Assembly (NCBI GenBank): GCA_029249345.1
Contig: JAQWHM010000011.1
Span: forward strand, 124,001-188,000
Reading direction: 5' to 3'
DNA from: UBA10348 sp002469915
GTDB lineage: Bacteria > Bacteroidota > Rhodothermia > Rhodothermales > UBA10348
DNA length: 64,000 bases
Translations under genes and position numbers: made by a program
Shown: positions 35,964-43,091 of the stretch, one piece after another
Layout: every line of letters starts with the position of its first letter
How positions within the stretch are numbered: position 1 is the first letter of the stretch
Notes under the pieces: model-generated
What the model was told of the DNA's origin: nothing
What the model saw: the letters and a program-made list of their open reading frames with translations, nothing else
The model's database searches: none

Positions 35964-36494
35964 TCAGCGTAAGATGATCTGATTTCCCTCAGGCACTCGG
36001 TCCTCAAGTCCTAGAGCGCGAGCCCGCTCCACGATTTCCGCATAGCCTACAATCTCTGCCTCTTCTCCCTGAACCTGGTTCAGTTGAAGCTCCAAATTTT
36101 CATTTTCACGACGCAGGTCTTGAACGTCTTTTAATAAATCTTGTGTAGTCAACACATGACCGATGTACAAGGTGAACAGGGTGGCTACGGATAGCACTCC
36201 GACAGCGAAGCGCGTCGTAGATAAAGCCCCCAGATACGATTCATTTTCCTGCTGCAACGACTTCTTCCTGTCGTTATCCGTTACCAGATCTTTCCAAGAA
36301 GGAGATTCAGCAATTCGTTTTGCAGGAGCCCCCTTTTTCTTGGCAGACGCTCGGGGCTTCACTACCGTGCGCGAAGGAGCACTTTTCGTCATTTTCTTGG
36401 GCGTACGTGTCTTGCGCGTAGCTCCTCCCTTGACGAAACTAACGCCTTTCTTGCGGGACGAACCGCGTGATCCTTTAGATCCTTTTGAAGCCAT
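35964..36494 (-). CDS. ftsL: FtsL-type divisome protein with long basic N-terminal tail
   Basis: 176 residues. Position between rsmH and ftsI, one transmembrane helix (about 95-115: AVGVLSVATLFTLYIGHVL) and a following coiled coil (DLRRENENLELQLNQV) identify an FtsL-like protein, which pairs with FtsB and FtsQ to activate FtsW/FtsI. Unusual is the first ~65 residues: a Lys/Arg/Ser-rich, low-complexity, strongly basic cytoplasmic tail, giving a protein about 50-60 residues longer than typical FtsL. The C-terminus reads ARALGLEDRVPEGNQIILR, as in FtsL relatives of this phylum. Sequence conservation is weak; the call rests on context and topology. Confidence 0.85.
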   Translation of the reverse strand: MASKGSKGSRGSSRKKGVSFVKGGATRKTRTPKKMTKSAPSRTVVKPRASAKKKGAPAKRIAESPSWKDLVTDNDRKKSLQQENESYLGALSTTRFAVGVLSVATLFTLYIGHVLTTQDLLKDVQDLRRENENLELQLNQVQGEEAEIVGYAEIVERARALGLEDRVPEGNQIILR

Positions 36495-36499
36495 CTCCT

Positions 36500-37459
36500 T
36501 TAGTTTAAACTCGATTTAACGGAGTACGCGCTGTCCTCCACTCGCTCTGCAATACGAAGACGAGCACTCCGACTTCTCGGATTCTGCTCCACTTCGCTTT
36601 CGTCTGCAACGATCGCTTTGCGGGTGATTTCTTTCCAGGGAGTAATTCGATTACCAAAAAAGTCTTTCAGGATTTCTCCTTTAAGGTTTCCACTTCGCAT
36701 GAAGTGTTTTGCTCGACGATCTTCCAATGAGTGGTAGCTGATGATCGCCAACCTTCCACCCGTGTGGAGTAAGTTCGTTGAGCGGAGCAACGTTTCATCT
36801 AGCGCATCAAGTTCTCCGTTCACGGCAATCCGCAGTGCCTGAAAAACTCGAGCCAGCGTTTTAGATCGTTGATCCCGTTCCGCAGCAGAACGAACCACAT
36901 CGGCTAGTTGCTCGGTAGACAGAATCGGACGGGCCCGAACAATGGCACGGGCAATCCGCCTCGAACGTCGCTCTTCTCCGAATTGATAAATGACATTCGC
37001 GAGTTGGTCTTCCTCGAGTTGATTAACCAACTCTGCGGCATCGTCATCCTGAGACTGGTCCATTCTCATATCAAGCGGACCACTCAAACGATGGCTAAAT
37101 CCTCGATCAGCTTCGTCCAACTGGTGAGAGGAGACACCTAGGTCCAGTAGAATACCGTCAACCTGATTGACTCCTTTCTCCTCGAGCAAAGATCCCATCT
37201 CAGAGAAGTTGCCGCGCAGAATGGTTAATCGACCAGATTCGAGTTCTGCGGTAAGCCGAGTCGATGCCTCTGCTATCGCATCATCATCTCGGTCAATTGC
37301 AAAAACTCGTCCACTAGCCCCAAGCTCATCCAGCATGGCAGCCGTATGGCCACCACCGCCTAATGTCCCATCGACATAGACTCCGTCGGTCCTCGTAATG
37401 AGTCCCTTTAGTACAGCGTTGCAAAGAACAGGCGCGTGATAACCAGAAGCGTAGTTCAT
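36500..37459 (-). CDS. rsmH: 16S rRNA (cytosine(1402)-N4)-methyltransferase
   Basis: 319 residues from the ATG at 37459 (MNYASGYHAPVLCNAVLKG), the normal start context of the family. A GTG at 37507 would add 16 residues and is less likely. SAM-binding loop DGTLGGGGHTAAML, GILLDLGVSSHQLDEADRGFSHR, and the late AIISYHSLEDRRAKHFMR segment are typical. N4-methylates C1402 in the decoding centre of 16S rRNA. Second gene of the dcw cluster in its usual place after mraZ. Confidence 0.96.
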   Translation of the reverse strand: MNYASGYHAPVLCNAVLKGLITRTDGVYVDGTLGGGGHTAAMLDELGASGRVFAIDRDDDAIAEASTRLTAELESGRLTILRGNFSEMGSLLEEKGVNQVDGILLDLGVSSHQLDEADRGFSHRLSGPLDMRMDQSQDDDAAELVNQLEEDQLANVIYQFGEERRSRRIARAIVRARPILSTEQLADVVRSAAERDQRSKTLARVFQALRIAVNGELDALDETLLRSTNLLHTGGRLAIISYHSLEDRRAKHFMRSGNLKGEILKDFFGNRITPWKEITRKAIVADESEVEQNPRSRSARLRIAERVEDSAYSVKSSLN

Positions 37460-37514
37460 TCGCTGCTCTCTGGATTCTCGCGCATTGAAGTTTCCTTTAG
37501 TGTTCACGGCCGAT

Positions 37515-37958
37515 TCAGGACCCCATTACCTTCTGAACGAGGCTTTCCTGATCTTCCGAATTCTCTTGTAAATAGGTTGAAAACGCTTCTGGATTCCAGA
37601 GCTCAATACGATCCATATTGCCGATGATGAGCGCCTTGTCACCTATTCCGGCATATTCAGAAAGCGATTTCGGAAGTGAAATTCGGCCCTGTCCGTCGAG
37701 ACTTACCTCTTCGGCCCACATCAAAATCATTCGAACCAGATGCCTGGCCTCACGATCATTAGTATTCAGACTCGAATATTCGTCTTCCTTTAATTTCCAT
37801 TGATCCATCGGATACGCATAGATGCACCTTTCAAACCCTTTCGTAAGCGTAAACGTCCCTTGGGCATCCGGGCTCAATGCTGCTCGCATTTTTGCCGGAA
37901 TGGCGGTCCGTCCTTTTGCATCGACGGAGTATTCAGCCTGTCCTTTGAAACGTGCCAT
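37515..37958 (-). CDS. mraZ: Transcriptional regulator MraZ
   Basis: 147 residues from the ATG at 37958; an in-frame ATG at 38078 lies in the operator region and is rejected. Two AbrB-like half-domains are visible: FKGQAEYSVDAKGRTAIPAKMR and MWAEEVSLDGQGRISLPKSLSEYAG, each with the DxxGR(I/T)xxP pattern. MraZ forms rings that bind repeated TGGG-type boxes and repress the dcw operon including its own gene; matching boxes lie just upstream at 38063-38077. First gene of the cluster. Confidence 0.95.
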   Translation of the reverse strand: MARFKGQAEYSVDAKGRTAIPAKMRAALSPDAQGTFTLTKGFERCIYAYPMDQWKLKEDEYSSLNTNDREARHLVRMILMWAEEVSLDGQGRISLPKSLSEYAGIGDKALIIGNMDRIELWNPEAFSTYLQENSEDQESLVQKVMGS

Positions 37959-38062
37959 GTGGGTGAGTTGGTTTACACCAATGTGTGTCCCTGACGGGAA
38001 TTTATGTGGGTTTGTAAGACCAGAAATTTGGCTAAAATGGGAAGTCAACAGATGGGCAAACG

Positions 38063-38077
38063 CCCCACTTTTCCCCA
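38063..38077 (-). promoter_or_regulatory. MraZ operator boxes (TGGGG-N5-TGGGG)
   Basis: On the minus strand TGGGG occurs at 38077-38073 and again at 38067-38063, an exact 10-base period with AAAAG between. A weaker third unit (GCCCA) follows at the next period. This is the spacing and core of known MraZ boxes, and the copies sit just downstream of the predicted -10 element, where binding would block initiation. They lie ~105 bases before the mraZ ATG. Confidence 0.75.
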
Positions 38078-38087
38078 CATACCTTGT

Positions 38088-38115
38088 AATGTACGTTTTT
38101 AGGCCCGAAAGTCAA
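38088..38115 (-). promoter_or_regulatory. Predicted mraZ/dcw promoter
   Basis: On the minus strand TTGACT (38115-38110) and TACATT (38093-38088) are spaced by 16 bases, close to the sigma70 consensus. The MraZ boxes begin 11 bases after the -10 element, overlapping the expected start of transcription. The segment from 38116 to the pyrG stop at 38322 holds no gene, only a second box pair and a DnaA-like box described separately. Confidence 0.6.
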
Positions 38116-38173
38116 CACTACAGCAGGGTCAAAACGTTGATTTTTCAAGCATATAGGCCTAAAACAAACATCG

Positions 38174-38188
38174 TGGGGGCCGGTGGGG
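38174..38188 (+). promoter_or_regulatory. Second TGGGG-N5-TGGGG pair, opposite orientation
   Basis: On the plus strand TGGGG occurs at 38174-38178 and 38184-38188, again with a 10-base period. It lies about 60 bases upstream of the mraZ -35 element and points the other way from the boxes at 38063-38077. No plus-strand gene begins nearby. It could be a second MraZ site for looping or a chance product of a G-rich stretch; the exact spacing argues mildly for the former. Confidence 0.4.
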
Positions 38189-38203
38189 AGAAAATGTGGA
38201 AAG

Positions 38204-38212
38204 TGTGGATAA
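38204..38212 (-). other. DnaA-box-like nonamer
   Basis: On the minus strand positions 38212-38204 read TTATCCACA, a perfect match to the TTATNCACA DnaA box, with a near-match TTTCCACA at 38202-38195. No dnaA gene, box cluster or AT-rich unwinding region is present, so this is not an origin. It might bind DnaA as a regulator of the dcw promoter, or be chance. Confidence 0.35.
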
Positions 38213-38321
38213 CTCCAGCACAGAAATGCCCTCTAATCGTCGCTAAAGACGATCAGTATTTTTCTACTTCTAGGTAAGGATGCCGGAGGGGGAAATGTGG
38301 GGTTCTCCGGTTAAAGGCGCA

Positions 38322-40019
38322 CTACATCTTGGCGGATGCGAGATGTCTTTTCTTATTGCGCTTGGGACCCGTCGGTTTTTGCATTCGATCGGTATCAGTT
38401 GCGTGTTCTACACAGGCCCGAACAAAAGAATTGAAAAGGGGATGTGGGTTTCCAACCGTACTTTTATACTCAGGATGGAATTGCACACCTACAAACCAGC
38501 GTAAATCAGGCAGCTCAACGATCTCTACAAGGTCGCGCTTAGGATTCACACCGGTAAACTGCATACCGTTCTCAGCCAACTTATAACGCAACACATTATT
38601 CAACTCGTAGCGATGGCGATGGCGCTCCTTTACAACCTTTCGGCCGTAGATATCGCCCACTTTTGATCCTTCAGCAAGCTCACAGGTATAGGCGCCAAGA
38701 CGCATAGTGCCTCCTTTTTCGGAGATTTTCTTCTGCTCTTCCATCAGATCGATGACAGGAAATTCCGTATCGGAATCAAATTCGGTTGAATTGGCGGACT
38801 TCCAACCGCATACATTGCGGGCATATTCGATAACCGAAGTCTGCATGCCCAGGCAAATACCAAAAAATGGGATATCGTTTTCCCGAACGTGGCGAACAGC
38901 TTCAATTTTGCCTTCGATTCCACGATCACCGAATCCTGGCGCTACCAAGACTCCCGAGACGTCTTCCAGCAGTTCTGCTACATTCTCTTTCGTGATATCA
39001 TCCGATAGAATCTGCCTCAAATCGACTTCAACACCGTTCGCTGCACCAGCCATAATGAAGCTTTCACAAATGGACTTGTACGCGTCCTGATGTTCTACAT
39101 ACTTGCCGACCAGCGCGATCCGAACCGTCCCCTCGGGCTCTTTGAGTTGTCTCAGAAAACGCACCCAGCCGTCCATATCTGGGGAATCCAGTACACGGCC
39201 TTCAAAGTCTTCCTTCATATGAAGTCGCTCGACTGCAATCGTATCGAGACCCTGTTCCCGCATAAGGAGAGGCACCTCATAGATGGATTCAGCATCGAGA
39301 GAGGCCACTACTGCACGTTGATCTACGTTGCAGAACAGTGCCAGTTTGCGCTTCACATCATCTGAAAGGGGTCTGTCCATACGGCAAACCAAAATATCTG
39401 GCTGGAGACCAAATGAAAGAAGTGTTTTGACCGAATGCTGGGTTGGTTTGGATTTGAGTTCTCCAGCAGCTTCAAGGAACGGGACCAATGTGAGGTGGAT
39501 GTTCAACGTATTGCGGTATCCCAATTCATACCTCAGCTGACGAATTGCCTCGAGATAGGGCTGACCTTCAATATCTCCAACTGTACCACCGATTTCGGTC
39601 AGAACCACATCGTAATCGCCCGTTTCTCCGAGTTTTTGCATCCAGTGTTTAATTTCATCAATAATGTGGGGCACCACCTGAACAGTTCGGCCTAGATAGG
39701 CTCCTGAACGTTCCTTATTGATGACCTCCAGGTACACTCGACCTGTGGTTACATTATTTGCCTGACTCGTTGGGACTCCGAGAAATCGCTCGTAGTGTCC
39801 AAGGTCGAGATCTGTTTCTGCACCGTCGTCCGTGACATAGACTTCGCCATGTTCGTACGGGTTCATAGTGCCAGGATCTACGTTGATGTAGGGATCGAAC
39901 TTCTGAATAGTCACGCGAAGACCGCGATTTTCAAGAAGACGGCCCAAAGAGGCACAAATAATTCCTTTTCCCAGTGACGAGGTAACGCCTCCGGTCACAA
40001 AAACATACTTGGTTTGCAC
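38322..40019 (-). CDS. pyrG: CTP synthase
   Basis: 565 residues from the GTG at 40019 (VQTKYVFVTGGVTSSLGKG), which matches the conserved family start; a TTG at 40073 would add 18 unrelated residues. N-terminal amidoligase domain with the P-loop-like GGVTSSLGKG and KFDPYINVDPGTMNPYEHGEVYV, C-terminal glutamine amidotransferase domain with the nucleophile cysteine in FFGICLGMQ and the partner histidine/glutamate in VQFHPEYKS. Makes CTP from UTP, ATP and glutamine. Stands apart from the dcw cluster by the 363-base region holding the mraZ promoter. Confidence 0.97.
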   Translation of the reverse strand: MQTKYVFVTGGVTSSLGKGIICASLGRLLENRGLRVTIQKFDPYINVDPGTMNPYEHGEVYVTDDGAETDLDLGHYERFLGVPTSQANNVTTGRVYLEVINKERSGAYLGRTVQVVPHIIDEIKHWMQKLGETGDYDVVLTEIGGTVGDIEGQPYLEAIRQLRYELGYRNTLNIHLTLVPFLEAAGELKSKPTQHSVKTLLSFGLQPDILVCRMDRPLSDDVKRKLALFCNVDQRAVVASLDAESIYEVPLLMREQGLDTIAVERLHMKEDFEGRVLDSPDMDGWVRFLRQLKEPEGTVRIALVGKYVEHQDAYKSICESFIMAGAANGVEVDLRQILSDDITKENVAELLEDVSGVLVAPGFGDRGIEGKIEAVRHVRENDIPFFGICLGMQTSVIEYARNVCGWKSANSTEFDSDTEFPVIDLMEEQKKISEKGGTMRLGAYTCELAEGSKVGDIYGRKVVKERHRHRYELNNVLRYKLAENGMQFTGVNPKRDLVEIVELPDLRWFVGVQFHPEYKSTVGNPHPLFNSFVRACVEHATDTDRMQKPTGPKRNKKRHLASAKM

Positions 40020-40141
40020 AAATCCAGCGTGTTGGTGGTAGAAGGCCGGGGAGTACCTGCGAGGACCGGCCAAAGCCCTTCAGGTCGGGCACGCCTTTCG
40101 GTCCAGTGTTTAGCTAGAGGTGCCCGCCCAAAATACAAACA

Positions 40142-40954
40142 TCAAGGGCGTCGCGCTACCACAATAAGCCCTGTTCCGGTTTCATTTGTTGAAGAAACGT
40201 CGAGAGTATTGAGAATCAGACTGAATGGAAAAGTCAGCAGATAATAAAAGGGGAGTAGAAGCACCAAGAAAAAAGAAGTGTTTAACATCAGCATCGGCCA
40301 CTTAATCGACATTTTCCAGGCCAGACTTCCTCGCGCACCGTAGGCATACTCTATTTGCTCAGCAACCAAACCGGCACGCTTCAATTTTTCCCGGATTTCC
40401 TCTACCCCGTACCCATCCCGAACGTGCTCTCCAATAAAGCTTTCCTCCGAGCTGGAGCCCACATCCGACCCTCCTTGATCTGAGGGCGTATTTATAATCA
40501 CATATCCGCCGGGTCGGAGAACTCGGTGAAAATGCTCAAACACCGTCACATCCTCTTCGATATGCTCCATCACATCCACCGACAAAATCAAATCGTAGGG
40601 GCCATTAGCCTGCAGACGCGTCAAGTCATCGATGGCAAAAGTAGCTCGAGAATCAAGGCCAGCCTGTTCAAAAAAGGTCTTTGCTCTGTCTAGGTATTCC
40701 TGCTTGATGTCTACTGCATGGATGCGGACATTCGGAAATCTTTTGGACACCCAGTAAGCAAACTGGCCAAACCCCGTTCCTGCATCTAACATTCGAACAG
40801 GGCCACTAGAGGATTTTAACACGTCCTTCAGTGCACGCCGGACATACCATGCGCGCAGAAAAAAGAGGTGTAAAAGGGCAAAAAAGATACGCGTGGGCCA
40901 ATATCGTCCCGCGACTAACCCTCCAAACCGATCTTTTACTGGATCATACTCCAT
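40142..40954 (-). CDS. SAM-dependent methyltransferase with C-terminal membrane segment
   Basis: 270 residues from the ATG at 40954; a TTG two codons earlier abuts the upstream stop. Class I methyltransferase fold: MLDAGTGFGQFAYWVSKRFP (SAM motif I), HAVDIKQEYLDRAK, ILSVDVMEHIEEDVTVFEHFHRVLRPGGYVIINTP. Near the C-terminus a long hydrophobic stretch (LMLNTSFFLVLLLPFYYLLTFPFSLIL) suggests membrane attachment. It follows a GT4 and a GT2 gene without gaps, so modification of a polyprenyl-linked glycan or glycolipid is plausible. Substrate unknown. Confidence 0.8.
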   Translation of the reverse strand: MEYDPVKDRFGGLVAGRYWPTRIFFALLHLFFLRAWYVRRALKDVLKSSSGPVRMLDAGTGFGQFAYWVSKRFPNVRIHAVDIKQEYLDRAKTFFEQAGLDSRATFAIDDLTRLQANGPYDLILSVDVMEHIEEDVTVFEHFHRVLRPGGYVIINTPSDQGGSDVGSSSEESFIGEHVRDGYGVEEIREKLKRAGLVAEQIEYAYGARGSLAWKMSIKWPMLMLNTSFFLVLLLPFYYLLTFPFSLILNTLDVSSTNETGTGLIVVARRP

Positions 40955-40960
40955 GGCCAA

Positions 40961-42097
40961 CTACCTGCTCTCAGAATTATGGTCTCCTTGCTCGGGTAGC
41001 AGGAGGCCGTCCGTAAACGTTTTCCACGTGAAGCGTTCCCGCGCCCGCTTTGCGCCCTCGGAAAGGCGCACTTTTAAATCAGGATCGAAAAATCGGTCTA
41101 TAGCCATCGCAAGTGCACGCTCATCCGAGGGCGCAACGACCAAGGCGTCTTCTTCATGCTGAACCATTTCTGGCAATCCACCCACACCGGTTACAATGAC
41201 CGGTCGGCCAAAATGGAAGGCCGTTTGCACGACTCCACTTTGCGTTGCGGCCCGATAGGGCTGAACAACGAGATCTGCCGCACTGAAGTAGTCAGCTACA
41301 TCCTTATCAGCAATATACTTGTCGTGAATAATGGCGCCTGGTGCGTTTTTAATCAGGGTCTCGCGTAGAGCATCGTCTTTTTCATACCACTCTCCAGCAA
41401 CAATTAATCGATATGTACCTGAAGAGTGCCCCAATGCTTTCGCCAAAATGTCGAGCCCTTTGTACCTCCGTACAAGTCCAAAAAACAACAACACCGTTTC
41501 ATCAGGACCAATATTGAAGCGATTTCTTGCGACAGCTTGGTCTTCAATATCTCCAAACTGATCATATGTCGGGTGCGGTAACACGCGCACCGGACGATCA
41601 GGAATGAGGACACTAATATCTCGCTCTACGGCTTTTGAGAGCGCAATCAAACGGTTGCACTTAGATAAGAACCACTTAGAGAGGGCGTGAGAAAATGGCT
41701 GATTCTCGTGGGGTATAGCGTTATGAACGATGACCGTTACCTGAATTCCCTTACTCCGCAATACGCTAGCCATACGTCCAAACGCGGGAGCGAAGAAGGG
41801 CATCCAATACATAAAAACGACCTCTTCGACACCACGTTCAATTAAATGCCGCGCCGCCGAAGTCCAGGACAGTGGGTTGATCGTATCAACCAGACAAACG
41901 GCATCGAGGTTGGGGCCGACGATATTCGTTTTTTGACTTTTCCCGGGAAAGAGGAACGCCGGGTATTGTCTTTTGAAGGAGACGCCCGACACCGCATGAC
42001 CCTCCTTTTCTAATTGGGTATGGAGTTGCTCCGTAAAATGAGCTATTCCACCCCGAAACGGTGGATATGGCCCCACCAAGCCTATGCTTCGTCGCAT
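40961..42097 (-). CDS. Glycosyltransferase family 4
   Basis: 378 residues from the ATG at 42097, one base after the GT2 stop; an ATG at 42157 lies inside that gene and is rejected. GT-B fold: GLVGPYPPFRGGIAHFTEQL at the acceptor-domain start, VTVIVHNAIPHE, LFFGLVRRYKGLDILAKAL opening the donor domain, and the EX7E-like region HFGRPVIVTGVGGLPEMVQ. A retaining GT4 enzyme using an unknown NDP-sugar. Operon with GT2 upstream and methyltransferase downstream suggests synthesis of a surface glycan or glycolipid. Confidence 0.85.
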   Translation of the reverse strand: MRRSIGLVGPYPPFRGGIAHFTEQLHTQLEKEGHAVSGVSFKRQYPAFLFPGKSQKTNIVGPNLDAVCLVDTINPLSWTSAARHLIERGVEEVVFMYWMPFFAPAFGRMASVLRSKGIQVTVIVHNAIPHENQPFSHALSKWFLSKCNRLIALSKAVERDISVLIPDRPVRVLPHPTYDQFGDIEDQAVARNRFNIGPDETVLLFFGLVRRYKGLDILAKALGHSSGTYRLIVAGEWYEKDDALRETLIKNAPGAIIHDKYIADKDVADYFSAADLVVQPYRAATQSGVVQTAFHFGRPVIVTGVGGLPEMVQHEEDALVVAPSDERALAMAIDRFFDPDLKVRLSEGAKRARERFTWKTFTDGLLLPEQGDHNSESR

Positions 42098-42098
42098 G

Positions 42099-43082
42099 TT
42101 AGCTTTCGAGAGACTCCCGACCATCGGGTGCCAACTCACCTGCAATTTGGATAGCATCCAATCGCTCCATGCGAGGTAGGACGATCATTTGCCCGATCAA
42201 ACCAACACTAAACATCTGGATACCAACAAGAATCAACATGACACCCAACAAGAGAAGGGGACGGTCTCCAATAGGGTTTCCATGGATCATCTTGTCATAA
42301 GAAATCCAAAGACTGATAAGGATCCCACCGATAAAGGCTAGTGTACCTAAAGACCCAAAAAAGTGCATGGGTCGTGAGGCAAAGCGGGTCATAAACGAAA
42401 CAGTCAGCAGGTCCAGAAATCCACGCAAGTATCGTTCGAGCCCAAATTTGGTCCGGCCATGTTTACGAGAATGATGCTCAACCACCTTCTCGGTAATACG
42501 TGTGTATCCTTGCCAAGCAGCAAGCAAAGGAATGTAGCGATGGAGCTCTCCGTGCAATCGGACACTCTTTACCACTTCGCGCCGATACGCCTTTAATCCG
42601 CAATTGAAATCATGTAGTGGGATACCAGTAATGCGGCGAGTCACAAAATTAAAAAACAGACTCGGCACCGTTTTCGTGAACGGATCATGTCGCTTCTTCT
42701 TCCATCCACTTACCAGATCGTATCCCGTTTCCAGCAACGCGATCAGTCCCGGAATTTCCGCGGGGTCGTCTTGAAGATCCCCGTCCATAGTTACTACATA
42801 TTTCCCATCGGCACGCTCAAATCCTAGAGCCAAAGCAGCCGATTTTCCATAGTTACGTCTCAGCTTCAACCCCGCAAATCGGGCATCCCGCTCATGCATG
42901 GTTTCGATAACATCCCAGCTGTCATCGTTTGAACCATCATCGACAAACCAAACGTTGAATGAGAATCCTGCGCCATCGCACACACTGCGAATGCGGTCGA
43001 CCAATTCGGGGATCGACTCATCTTCATCCAACACCGGGATGATGATCGTCAGATCCGGATCCTTTCGTTCAGAAATAGGCAT
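42099..43082 (-). CDS. Polyprenyl-phosphate glycosyltransferase (GT2, GtrB/DPM1-like)
   Basis: 327 residues. GT-A domain: LTIIIPVLDEDESIPELVDRI, FVDDGSNDDSWDVI, GYGKSAALALGFE-type region and the metal site TMDGDLQDDPAEIP, with the DFNCGLKAYRREV segment characteristic of dolichol/undecaprenyl-phosphate sugar transferases. Two C-terminal transmembrane helices (about 235-260 and 273-298) match the GtrB/ArnC architecture. Predicted to load a sugar onto undecaprenyl phosphate at the inner membrane. Starts 9 bases after gyrB ends, so may share its transcript. Confidence 0.88.
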   Translation of the reverse strand: MPISERKDPDLTIIIPVLDEDESIPELVDRIRSVCDGAGFSFNVWFVDDGSNDDSWDVIETMHERDARFAGLKLRRNYGKSAALALGFERADGKYVVTMDGDLQDDPAEIPGLIALLETGYDLVSGWKKKRHDPFTKTVPSLFFNFVTRRITGIPLHDFNCGLKAYRREVVKSVRLHGELHRYIPLLAAWQGYTRITEKVVEHHSRKHGRTKFGLERYLRGFLDLLTVSFMTRFASRPMHFFGSLGTLAFIGGILISLWISYDKMIHGNPIGDRPLLLLGVMLILVGIQMFSVGLIGQMIVLPRMERLDAIQIAGELAPDGRESLES

Positions 43083-43091
43083 TTCGATCGC

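Noticed and set aside
37959..38078. N-terminal extension of MraZ
   Set aside because: It covers the MraZ boxes and the leader; the conserved family start is the ATG at 37958.
38204..38212. Replication origin near mraZ/gyrB
   Set aside because: Only one perfect DnaA box, no dnaA/dnaN genes and no AT-rich region; reported only as a lone box.
40086..40126. Hairpin (CGGGCAC/GTGCCCG) upstream of pyrG
   Set aside because: A 7-bp stem with a 27-base loop and no U-tract; too weak to call a terminator or attenuator, although a leader role cannot be excluded.
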